Shown here: positions 47,259 through 54,717 of the stretch, one piece after another
Layout: each line of letters opens with the position of its first letter
How positions within the stretch are numbered: position 1 is the stretch's first letter
Assembly (NCBI RefSeq): GCF_003946215.1
Contig: NZ_RHOW01000008.1
Span: forward strand, 1-64,000
Length of the DNA stretch: 64,000 bases
From: Lapidilactobacillus mulanensis
Lineage (GTDB): Bacteria; Bacillota; Bacilli; Lactobacillales; Lactobacillaceae
Direction: 5' to 3'
The notes under the pieces: model-generated
The model's database searches: none
What the model saw: only the letters and a program-made list of their open reading frames with translations
What the model was told of the DNA's origin: nothing
Program-made: the position numbers and the translations under genes

Positions 47259-47615
47259 ATGAAAAAATTTCTGACCATTGTTGTAATAATTTTCGCCTTG
47301 ATCCTGGGTGCGTGGTTTACGATCGAGAAAGTTTTTCGCGGTGGCGATGCCTATTACACGCAGATCACCAGCACCGGAACCTACCACGAATCGAAAACCG
47401 ACTCCGGCGAAATTATCGGTGATTATTCCTATGATCAACCTGGATACGACGCAAACGGTCACAAGATTCGCCTCAAATTTAACGGCAACAAAACACGACC
47501 ACTCAAGCGAAACGCCTACCTCGAAGTCACCTACCGCAATGGCGACGTCCGCTCCTGGAAACAAGTCGCAGAAAAAGACATCCCTAAAAAGGCATTGGTT
47601 CAGCTGAAAAAATAA
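47259..47615 (+). CDS. YxeA family secreted/membrane-anchored protein
   Basis: This 118-residue protein has an N-terminal signal or membrane helix (about residues 4-23) and the YxeA (DUF1093) domain, with ARGGDAYYTQI-like, YDQPGYDANGHK and LEVTYRNGDVRSW motifs. The family folds as a small beta barrel outside the membrane; its function is unknown. It starts behind AAGGAG. Confidence 0.88.
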   Translation: MKKFLTIVVIIFALILGAWFTIEKVFRGGDAYYTQITSTGTYHESKTDSGEIIGDYSYDQPGYDANGHKIRLKFNGNKTRPLKRNAYLEVTYRNGDVRSWKQVAEKDIPKKALVQLKK

Positions 47616-47682
47616 GTGGTTTGTAGCATCAGTTCGTATTAGTGTAAAGATTCTCAATACTCAACAAATACGTATCCATTTG

Positions 47683-47711
47683 TTGAAATTCCTACAATTA
47701 TCAGCTATACT
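47683..47711 (+). promoter_or_regulatory. promoter of the antitoxin RNA
   Basis: TTGAAA (47683-47688) and TATACT (47706-47711) are separated by 17 bp, giving a start near 47718. It is stronger than the toxin promoter on the opposite strand, as expected for an antitoxin RNA. Confidence 0.75.
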
Positions 47712-47717
47712 AAAGAT

Positions 47718-47848
47718 ATAAAAAGAGACCTGTTATTTGCGTAACAGGCCTCCAGCAAAACCGTTTAAGACGGTTGACCGAATTTTCAAACTAAAAAGCT
47801 AGTCGTCCAACTTGGTCAAAAGTTGTAAAGGACGGCTATTTTTTATTG
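47718..47848 (+). ncRNA. antitoxin RNA of a type I toxin-antitoxin system
   Basis: This plus-strand RNA of about 130 nt has a hairpin CCTGTTA/TAACAGG (47729-47749), a hairpin AACCGT/ACGGTT (47759-47775) and a terminator AGCTAGTCGTCC/GGACGGCT plus six T (47798-47845). Its 3' part is antisense to the end of the toxin mRNA, and the terminator works in both directions. This convergent, 3'-overlapping layout is that of Fst/Hol-Tox type I loci. Confidence 0.78.
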
Positions 47849-47946
47849 TCGAAAAACAGCTTCACGATCGTGATGACTAAATCCAGCATTGTGACAATAA
47901 ACATTCCAAATGCCAGCATCAGCGATAACGTTTCAGCTATGGACAA
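47836..47946 (-). CDS. Hol-Tox family type I toxin, 36 residues
   Basis: This small hydrophobic peptide starts MSIAETLSLMLAFGMFIV (from TTG) and ends VKLFFDNKK. It has a short polar N terminus, one membrane helix and a basic tail, matching holin-like toxins of lactic acid bacteria. TTG at 47946 is 7 bp after GGAGG; a second TTG one codon upstream is possible. It is too short for usual gene callers. It should depolarise the membrane when not silenced by the antisense RNA. Confidence 0.85.
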   Translation of the reverse strand: MSIAETLSLMLAFGMFIVTMLDLVITIVKLFFDNKK

Positions 47947-48044
47947 CAAGACACCTCCCCCACTCTAGATTTTGATTTACGCGCATAGGCGATCATCTCA
48001 CTTTCGTTGGATTGGCCAACCGTCTCAACTTTCTTGCTGCTTTG

Positions 48045-48073
48045 ATTGTAACATGAAAGCGCATTATTTATAA
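48045..48073 (-). promoter_or_regulatory. promoter of the toxin mRNA
   Basis: On the minus strand TTATAA (48073-48068) and TACAAT (48050-48045) are separated by 17 bp. It gives a leader of about 95 bases, which contains GAGACGGTT that can pair with the AACCGTT arm of the antitoxin RNA. Confidence 0.55.
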
Positions 48074-48123
48074 CCGTTTTTCCGTATTAAAAATTAATCT
48101 ATGCTATTATATTTACCTGCATC

Positions 48124-48336
48124 TGAATAGACTAGGCGAAATTTGTGGTGGGAACTGGGACTTGCAGTGGTAATTTTGTTAATGAGCGGTTTGTGCGAAT
48201 TTACAAAATGGAAAAACTGGAGATCCTGCGGTTTTCAGGAGCTCCAGTTTTAGGCGGAAGAATTTCCGTACTTTGGAAATCCTGTAGCCGTCCCCACAGC
48301 AGTTTCCCAGTTCCCACCACAAATTTCGCCGGAACC
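48124..48336 (-). repeat. four-stem structured module, copy B3 (minus orientation, unpaired)
   Basis: The 26 bp closing stem pairs 48135-48160 with 48305-48330 and is identical to copies B1 and B4. The inner first hairpin (TTTCC...GGAAA) matches B4 rather than B1, so copies are mosaics. No plus-oriented partner is nearby. Confidence 0.8.
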
Positions 48337-48475
48337 GCACAAACTACGACACCAATCAAAGATTGTTTTCTCCGACATTCCCAAAATCCAATTAATCTCA
48401 CGAATGATAGCTCTTTCAATTAGATGGTGTATAATGTGGTTGTATGAACTTATCACCAGTTTGGGAGGGACGTTG

Positions 48476-48670
48476 ATGCTTGACGATCGACTCATTGGCT
48501 CCACGTTTATGAACGCCAGCCAGCTCAGCTATGGCGTCGTCGAAAAATATGGCGTATATTATCACTATGTCATCGAAGGACCCGCCGAAGTTGGCGATAT
48601 CCTGGAGGTCTCGCGCGTGACCCCACTCGCGCTGATCGTCCATCGTCAGGATCGTCGGTTGAAGTTTTAA
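48476..48670 (+). CDS. mini NfeD-like OB-fold protein, partner of the SPFH protein
   Basis: This 64-residue protein corresponds to the C-terminal OB-fold domain of NfeD, with LIGSTFMNAS, GPAEVGDILEV and TPLALIVHRQ motifs, and lacks the membrane and protease parts. I chose the ATG before LDDRLIG with GGGAGGG upstream; the frame extends further without support. It is 47 bp upstream of the SPFH gene, which is the usual NfeD partner. Confidence 0.78.
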   Translation: MLDDRLIGSTFMNASQLSYGVVEKYGVYYHYVIEGPAEVGDILEVSRVTPLALIVHRQDRRLKF

Positions 48671-48717
48671 GGGGTTCATGTTCATTGAATTTGAAAAATT
48701 GAAAAGAGGTTATTATT

Positions 48718-49674
48718 ATGTTTAGTAATATTGCATTGATCGTCGTTATTGTGATCGTTGTCGCGTTATTGCTTTGGATTTTATTTTCATCGATCGCGAT
48801 CATTCATACGGGTGAAGTTGGGATCGTCGAGCGTTTAGGCGTCTACGTTAAAACGATGGAACCTGGTTTCCACGTCGTTTTGCCGATTATTTATCGCATC
48901 ACCGAAGTCGTCAACATGAAACAGATTCCGATGCGCGTTGCCGAGCAGGAAGTGATCACTAAGGATAACGTTGTGGTCAAGATTTCTGAAACTTTGAAAT
49001 ATCACATCACCGACGTGAACGCTTATGTTTACAAAAATAAAGATTCCGTAACCAGTATGGTTCAAGATACGCGTGCTGCCTTGCGTGGGATTATTGGTAA
49101 TATGGATTTAAACGATGTCTTGAATGGTACCGAGACAATTAATCATTCGCTTTTCGACCAACTCAGTGAAGTTACTGCCGGTTATGGGTTGAATGTCGAT
49201 CGCGCTAACATCGATTCCGTTGAAGTCGATCAGGATATTCAAGAGTCTATGAACAAGCTGTTGCGTGCTTCCCGTGAAAAAGAAGCCAACATCATGCAGG
49301 CGGACGGTTTCAAACAGGCCGCCATTGCTAAAGCCGAAGGTGGCAAGCAATCTGCCATTCTGGAAGCCGAAGGTAACAAGCAAACTCAGATTTTGGAAGC
49401 CGAAGGACGTGCGCAAAGTCAGCGGCTCCTGTATGTTGCCATCCGCGATCAAATCAACTCTGTCAACGAAGCTTTGGTTCACAACACCGACGCTTATCTT
49501 CAATATAAGAATTTAGAAACAATGGAGAAAGTCGCCGAAGGTAAAAATAATACCATCGTGATGCCAACTGCTGCTTTGGACAGTCTCGGTAAAATTCCAG
49601 CCATGAAACAAATCTGGGATCAATCCGAACAACCAAAAAGTTCAGATACAGAGACAACTTCAACCACAAAATAG
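48718..49674 (+). CDS. SPFH/stomatin-like membrane protein
   Basis: This 318-residue protein has an N-terminal membrane helix (about 5-25), an SPFH/Band 7 domain (about 30-190, with VGIVERLGVYVKTMEPGFH) and a C-terminal coiled coil with repeated KAEGGKQSAILEAEG units (about 195-240). It is of the QmcA/HflK-like paraslipin type and should oligomerise into membrane microdomain scaffolds, probably with the NfeD-like product encoded just upstream. Confidence 0.92.
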   Translation: MFSNIALIVVIVIVVALLLWILFSSIAIIHTGEVGIVERLGVYVKTMEPGFHVVLPIIYRITEVVNMKQIPMRVAEQEVITKDNVVVKISETLKYHITDVNAYVYKNKDSVTSMVQDTRAALRGIIGNMDLNDVLNGTETINHSLFDQLSEVTAGYGLNVDRANIDSVEVDQDIQESMNKLLRASREKEANIMQADGFKQAAIAKAEGGKQSAILEAEGNKQTQILEAEGRAQSQRLLYVAIRDQINSVNEALVHNTDAYLQYKNLETMEKVAEGKNNTIVMPTAALDSLGKIPAMKQIWDQSEQPKSSDTETTSTTK

Positions 49675-49682
49675 TGTAAAAT

Positions 49683-49716
49683 AAAACGAAGCGAGGTTAA
49701 ATCCGCTTCGTTTTTT
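49683..49716 (+). terminator. terminator after the SPFH gene
   Basis: AACGAAGCG / CGCTTCGTT is followed by TTTTTAAT. Confidence 0.9.
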
Positions 49717-49757
49717 AATACTTCAAATTTTAACTATTTAAATTAAGCGAGGTCAAC

Positions 49758-50369
49758 ATGTCTGAACAACCACTCCAGAAATTCCAACAACTTCTAGATA
49801 ATGAAGATCACTTACTTGAGTATGCGCAAGTCGCCAACGAAACGATCGACGCGTTGACACTGACTCATCTGATCATCGAGAATTGCATATTTGAGCGCGT
49901 GACTTTTCTAAATTGTGACTTCAATAAGTTCGAAGCCACCGACACAACTTTTAAAAACTGTGATTTCTCCAATTGTGTTCTGGACCAAGCGAGTTTGTTT
50001 CGTGTCCAATTTACTGGCTGTAAATTAGTCGGCACCGTTTTAGACGACAGTTATTTCAATGACACGACTTTTACCGGTTGCAAAATGGATCTCGCTGGTT
50101 TGAATAATTTATCGACTAAAACCGTCAGCTTCAACCAAACGAGTTTGACCGATGCCAGTTTCAATGACTGCACCTTTAAAAAGGCCACCTTCAACGAATG
50201 TCATTTGAATCACGCCAGCTTCATGTTCACTAAATTAAAGGGGCTCGATTTCAGCAACTGCGAGTTCAAGCAACTCGACGTTGAAGCCCAGCAATTGCGC
50301 GGTGTGACCGTCAACGAAGAACAAGCCGTTTTACTCGTCCACTTATTTCTCGCAATCAAAGTTAAATAA
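49758..50369 (+). CDS. pentapeptide repeat protein
   Basis: This 203-residue protein is built of pentapeptide repeats of the A(D/N)LxX type with frequent Cys/Phe at the centre (CDFSNCVLDQASLFRVQF and so on), interrupted near residues 110-120. A right-handed quadrilateral beta-helix is expected. The C-terminal LRGVTVNEEQAVLLVHLFL segment resembles the end of Qnr/MfpA-type proteins, so DNA mimicry or gyrase protection is possible but not shown. Confidence 0.87.
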   Translation: MSEQPLQKFQQLLDNEDHLLEYAQVANETIDALTLTHLIIENCIFERVTFLNCDFNKFEATDTTFKNCDFSNCVLDQASLFRVQFTGCKLVGTVLDDSYFNDTTFTGCKMDLAGLNNLSTKTVSFNQTSLTDASFNDCTFKKATFNECHLNHASFMFTKLKGLDFSNCEFKQLDVEAQQLRGVTVNEEQAVLLVHLFLAIKVK

Positions 50370-50407
50370 CGCCCACTGAAATCAATCCAGTGAGCGTTAT
50401 TTTTTTA
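50368..50407. terminator. terminator after the pentapeptide gene
   Basis: AACGCCCACTG / CAGTGAGCGTT is followed by seven T on the plus strand. It also lies just beyond the convergent TMEM175 gene. Confidence 0.88.
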
Positions 50408-50414
50408 CGAACGC

Positions 50415-50930
50415 CTATTCGTGATTTAAGCCGTGACTCAAATGCAGATAGGCATAAATGTGGAAGACAATGCCCCCCACCAGCAAGATTGCGCCGACGG
50501 TGATCGAGAAAAAGCTGGCGATGATCGCGGCTAAATAAATCGTCATGCTGCGCAAAGGATCCGAGCTGATCACCGCGAAGACTTGTGATTGGGTGCGGCG
50601 CGACTTCAATTCTGGATGCCGGTCTAAATAGCGATACATCAGCAAAAACGTGAACGAAATCAGAAACGCGATTGCCGCATAACTCACCAACGCCACCCGC
50701 AAGTCAGCGCGGTCATGCTGTCTCAAGGTGTACGACAAGAGTGCGGTGGGATAATTGATCAACGTGATCGTGAACGACAGAATGTACGCGGCTAAAACCG
50801 GCCACTGCTGGAGTACGGCCTCCCATAAATGTCCGGTGTGATAGGCTGGCACCTTGAAATCCAAAACTAAAATCGTGATCAGAATGGCGAAAACACCATC
50901 ACTAAATGCTTCCAAGCGACTAATTTTCAT
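50415..50930 (-). CDS. TMEM175-family potassium channel (DUF1211)
   Basis: This 171-residue membrane protein has the family signature RxxxFSDGVFAI at residues 5-16, which lines the pore of bacterial TMEM175 channels. Five or six helices are predicted. Channels of this family form tetramers and conduct potassium. The start has AGGAG upstream. Confidence 0.9.
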   Translation of the reverse strand: MKISRLEAFSDGVFAILITILVLDFKVPAYHTGHLWEAVLQQWPVLAAYILSFTITLINYPTALLSYTLRQHDRADLRVALVSYAAIAFLISFTFLLMYRYLDRHPELKSRRTQSQVFAVISSDPLRSMTIYLAAIIASFFSITVGAILLVGGIVFHIYAYLHLSHGLNHE

Positions 50931-51022
50931 GGCTACGCTCCTATTTCAAATGGCATCCAACTTGGAGTAGAATAAACGACGAGAACAACTTATCGAAAAA
51001 CACGTTCAGAAAGAGGCAAAAC

Positions 51023-51451
51023 ATGATCCGCGCTTTTAAAAATAAAGATTTATCACGCGTGGCGGAAATTTGGTTGCAAACAAACCTCGAAGCGCATGAC
51101 TTTATTCCCGAAAAATATTGGCGAGATAACTATACCATGGTTAAAGAAACGCCAGCAGAGGCCGAAATTTATGTGGCGGCGGATGAATCTCAGTCACAAA
51201 TCAACGGCTTCATCGGCTTGAGTGACAACTATATTGCCGGCCTGTTTGTGAGTCACCAGGCACAATCTCATGGCATTGGCAAACAACTCTTAGATTATGC
51301 GAAATCGGTCAAACCCCAATTGACGCTCAGTGTCTATCAGGAAAATTCGGGAGCCGTCAATTTTTATCAGCGCGAAAATTTCCAAATTGACAAGGAACAG
51401 ATCGATCAAGACACCGGTCAAAAAGAATTCCTAATGAGCTGGCGGCGGTAA
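51023..51451 (+). CDS. GNAT family N-acetyltransferase
   Basis: This 142-residue acetyltransferase has the acetyl-CoA-binding motif SHQAQSHGIGKQLLDYAK (about residues 76-93) and a C-terminal NSGAVNFYQRENF segment typical of the family. It resembles the YjaB group; the substrate is unknown. It is monocistronic. Confidence 0.87.
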   Translation: MIRAFKNKDLSRVAEIWLQTNLEAHDFIPEKYWRDNYTMVKETPAEAEIYVAADESQSQINGFIGLSDNYIAGLFVSHQAQSHGIGKQLLDYAKSVKPQLTLSVYQENSGAVNFYQRENFQIDKEQIDQDTGQKEFLMSWRR

Positions 51452-51479
51452 TCACCATACCACTATCGGCCCAGACACA

Positions 51480-52868
51480 TCAGTCAAAATAGCCCTGATA
51501 AATTTGATCATATTGTTGATGGCTCGATTCATCATAACAAATTTTAGCCATCGTTGCTTCGTTATGTGGCGCGGATTGCCGAATCAAAGCATACAAGCCG
51601 GCAATCGGTTCGTTGGCTGCGGATAAGCAGCAATCAATGCCGAGAATATCAGCGGTCAATTGTTGTAACTCTGGCGTTTTAAAGAAGCCCCCGCTCAAAG
51701 TCAATTGCGTTTTAACGCCGACCATTTCGGCCAACGCGCGAATATTCAGTAATGTGCCTTCAACAATTGCGCGCACTAGATCCGCGCGCGTCGTGGCAGC
51801 CGTCAGCTCTTTGAAGGCTGCTTTTTTTGTGGCATCCCAATATGGAGCGCGCTCGCCATTCAAGAAGGGCATGAAGCACACGCCATTGGCACCAACTGGA
51901 GATTGCGCCAACAGTTCTGGCAATTCGTCAAAAAAGGCCGTCTTGTTTGCCGCCAACTGATTGCTAGCCCAAGCTAAGACATTGCCGCCATTGTTAGAAG
52001 GCGCCCCAACGATATATTGACCGGGTTGTAGATAGTAACAAAAATTCTGACGGTCAGGATCTAATCTGATCGTTTCAGAAACTTGGCGGGCGGCTGCACT
52101 CGTGCCAATCGAAAGGCTATTCGGAATCCCAGTAGCTACATAACCCGCGTATGCGGCCAAACAACCATCGCTGGCGCCCGCGTAAACTCGGACTTGATCA
52201 GAGAGACCTAATTCAGTTGCAACCTTCTCAAGCAGCTTGAAATCATCTGTACAGTCAACTAACTCCGCCAAATCTTCTAACTGAATTTTGAGATCCGCCA
52301 AAATTTCCGCATCCCAATCTAACTGGCGTAAATTTAAAAGCCCCGTCGCAGAAGCAGTCGCATAATCGATCCGCGCTTGGCCAGTGAAGTACTGCAAAAC
52401 CAACTCTTTGATGCCCCACCATTTAGTCTGTGCGGGATATTTGGAAATCGATTGAGAATATTTGATTTTTGCAAACGGCGACATTGGATGGATCGGTGTA
52501 CCGGTTTTTAAATAGAATTCGCGGGCGCTGGGCGTATTTTTAAACTGAGAAATTAAATCTTGTGCTTGATCATCTGACCAAATAAAGATCTGATCATTTT
52601 CCGTTGTGTCTGGTGCAATTGGCCAACAACTGTGCATCGGCGCGCTGAAACTCAGTTGGCTGATCTGTTGGCGAATTGTTGCAGGAATCGCCTGAATCCC
52701 ACGCACAGTCGTGGTAATTATTTCCTGTGCAGACTGATATTCAGCCCCATTTTCACCCGTATAGGTTCTGATATCACGAGATTGTTGATACGCGAGTTTA
52801 TCTGCGCTCATGACGCCAAATTTAATGGCGGTAGTGCCAATATCGATTCCTAAAAAAGCATCTTGCAT
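51480..52868 (-). CDS. FGGY family carbohydrate kinase (gluconokinase-like)
   Basis: This sugar kinase of 462 residues has the N-terminal phosphate loop GIDIGTTAIKFGVM and a C-terminal LSGGFFKTPELQQLTADILG adenosine motif. Gluconate or xylulose are the likeliest substrates for this group in lactobacilli; the sequence alone does not settle it. It is somewhat shorter than the usual ~500. No transporter or dehydrogenase of a pathway is adjacent. Confidence 0.84.
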   Translation of the reverse strand: MQDAFLGIDIGTTAIKFGVMSADKLAYQQSRDIRTYTGENGAEYQSAQEIITTTVRGIQAIPATIRQQISQLSFSAPMHSCWPIAPDTTENDQIFIWSDDQAQDLISQFKNTPSAREFYLKTGTPIHPMSPFAKIKYSQSISKYPAQTKWWGIKELVLQYFTGQARIDYATASATGLLNLRQLDWDAEILADLKIQLEDLAELVDCTDDFKLLEKVATELGLSDQVRVYAGASDGCLAAYAGYVATGIPNSLSIGTSAAARQVSETIRLDPDRQNFCYYLQPGQYIVGAPSNNGGNVLAWASNQLAANKTAFFDELPELLAQSPVGANGVCFMPFLNGERAPYWDATKKAAFKELTAATTRADLVRAIVEGTLLNIRALAEMVGVKTQLTLSGGFFKTPELQQLTADILGIDCCLSAANEPIAGLYALIRQSAPHNEATMAKICYDESSHQQYDQIYQGYFD

Positions 52869-53017
52869 GATTCACGACTCCCTGATTATTTTCAAAACTT
52901 GATTGATTAACATTCACTACAATATTTTTTCTAACTAATAATACAATAGCGTTAACTGCGCCTAAATACAATTATGGCGTTACTAAACAAGTGAATTCTT
53001 GCCTCTCGTATAGAAAA

Positions 53018-53066
53018 AGTCACTAGCTATCTAGCAGTCTTCACCGCTGAAAAACTAGTGACTATT
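53018..53066 (-). terminator. terminator after the SDR gene
   Basis: AGTCACTAG / CTAGTGACT, about 27 bases apart, is followed on the minus strand by TTTTTC. Confidence 0.75.
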
Positions 53067-53082
53067 TTTATTACCTCAGAAA

Positions 53083-53817
53083 TTATTGGGCTAAAAATCC
53101 ACCATCGATCACAAATTGACTGCCCGTCGCATATTTAGCTTCATCCGATGCCAGATAGAGGACTAGATAAGCGACATCTTCTGGCGTCCCCATCTTTTTG
53201 ACGGGAATGTTTTTCAAGATATTTTCTTTCAACTCCTCGGGAATAATGCCGGTATCCACCCAACCTGGATGTGCTGAATTGATATTGATCGGATAGTTTT
53301 TTGCGGTGACTTCTAATGCGGCCGTTTTTGTCAATTTGGTGATGGCCGCCTTGGAAGCCGAATAAGCCGACGCCAGTGGAAATCCAGTCTGGCCAATTGC
53401 CGACGCGACGTTCACGATCGAGCCGCCGGTCACCTTCATATTTTGAATTGCATACTTAATTCCGAGCATCGTTCCGGTCAGGTTGATCGCCAAAACCTTG
53501 TTCCACATTGCCACGGTGAAATTTTCCACCTCCGCCGGCAGATTGGCAATGCCCGCATTATTTACGAGCACATTGACCTGACCAAAATGTGCGGTCGCAA
53601 ATTGGAATGCATCTTCCCAATTACTCTCAGACGTTACGTCCAACAAATAAAACGCCGCGTTCTTGCCTAAGTTAGTTGCCTCGCGTTGCCCTACTTTTTC
53701 GTTCACGTCCGCCAAAACGACTTTGGCGCCTTCCGCGACAAATAACTTCGCATAAGCTAAGCCAAGTCCACTGGCACCACCGGTAATAATTGCCACCTTG
53801 CTTGTTAATCTGTTCAT
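53083..53817 (-). CDS. short-chain dehydrogenase/reductase
   Basis: This classical SDR of 244 residues has the Rossmann motif GGASGLGLAYAK, the NNAG motif (VNNAGIANLP), and Tyr-x3-Lys in SAYSASKAA. It resembles 3-alpha/20-beta- and R-specific alcohol dehydrogenases of lactobacilli (RADH). The start is ATG before NRLTSK with GGGGGGAG upstream; nine further upstream codons lack support. Confidence 0.88.
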   Translation of the reverse strand: MNRLTSKVAIITGGASGLGLAYAKLFVAEGAKVVLADVNEKVGQREATNLGKNAAFYLLDVTSESNWEDAFQFATAHFGQVNVLVNNAGIANLPAEVENFTVAMWNKVLAINLTGTMLGIKYAIQNMKVTGGSIVNVASAIGQTGFPLASAYSASKAAITKLTKTAALEVTAKNYPININSAHPGWVDTGIIPEELKENILKNIPVKKMGTPEDVAYLVLYLASDEAKYATGSQFVIDGGFLAQ

Positions 53818-53950
53818 AAGACTCCCCCCGATCATGTTAGCCACAGCTGAACTAAATATGGCGAAAGTTTAACACGGAATAGTTGAAAGCGCAATCAAAG
53901 ATACTTGAGTGAAAAAATTTGCAATATAAATGTGGCATCTTGAAAAAAAT

Positions 53951-54182
53951 CTACCTTCGGTCGAAAGTGCTGGGGTAGGCAGGGCTGGGGCTGTGGGACC
54001 GCTCTCCGCTTTTCCAAGTGCGGGAAAAGCTCCGAGCTTCGATTTGAGCTTTTGCACAGACCGCAAAATCTCGAATCGATCCACCATGTAAGGCGGGCAA
54101 AAACGGCCCGCCAACATGGTTGTCACTGCCACGACTGCCTGCCCCAGCACTTTCGACCTAAACTTATTTTGTTGAGTGTAGG
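53951..54182 (+). repeat. four-stem structured module, copy A3 (plus orientation)
   Basis: It is near-identical to copy A1, with the closing stem GGTCGAAAGTGCTGGGG pairing to 54138-54158. It is followed by the same ~300 bp spacer and an inverse copy (B4). Confidence 0.82.
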
Positions 54183-54282
54183 ATTTAAATAGCGGGGTTC
54201 CTGAAAGTTGATTGTCAAGGTAGCCTTTACTCTGAATAGCTAAAGAAATAAAGTGATGAATTTCAAATCTGAGCATATTAAG

Positions 54283-54379
54283 ACACGACAAAGTTTTAAA
54301 TTGGCGCTGAATAGCCTGAAAAGACGATAACATCAGCTTTTCACGAGATAGATTGCGCCTATTTTAAAATTTGTCGTGT
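54283..54379. repeat. internal inverted repeat of the composite element, copy 2
   Basis: ACACGACAAAGTTTTAAATTGGCGC (from 54283) pairs with GCGCCTATTTTAAAATTTGTCGTGT (to 54379). The sequence between differs from the first composite, while the arms keep pairing. Confidence 0.8.
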
Positions 54380-54473
54380 ATCTAGATCACCGATTTTCAT
54401 TTTGCGTGTTAAAAAGATATTGGTTGGAGTAGAAAAGCAAATTAAATATTCTCGTTGTATATATTGAGCTCTT

Positions 54474-54689
54474 TAGAATAGACTAGGCGAAATTTGTGGT
54501 GGGAACTGGGACTGCAGTGGCATTTCTGTTAACGAACGGTCTTCGTGAGTTTACAGAAAGGGGAAATGTGAGATCTTCCCGGTTTTGGAAGAGCTCACAT
54601 TTCAGGTGGAAGAATTTCCGTACTTTGGAAATCCTGCAGCCGTCCCCACAGCAGTTTCCCAGTTCCCACCACAAATTTCGCCGGAACCA
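54474..54689 (-). repeat. four-stem structured module, copy B4 (minus orientation)
   Basis: The 26 bp closing stem pairs 54486-54511 with 54657-54682 and is identical to copies B1 and B3. It abuts the terminator of the copper ATPase gene. Confidence 0.82.
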
Positions 54690-54690
54690 A

Positions 54691-54717
54691 ATAAAAAAAG
54701 CCGGTTCCCCGACTTAT
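54691..54717 (-). terminator. terminator after the copper ATPase gene
   Basis: On the minus strand AGTCGG-GGAA-CCGGCT is followed by seven T. Confidence 0.75.
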
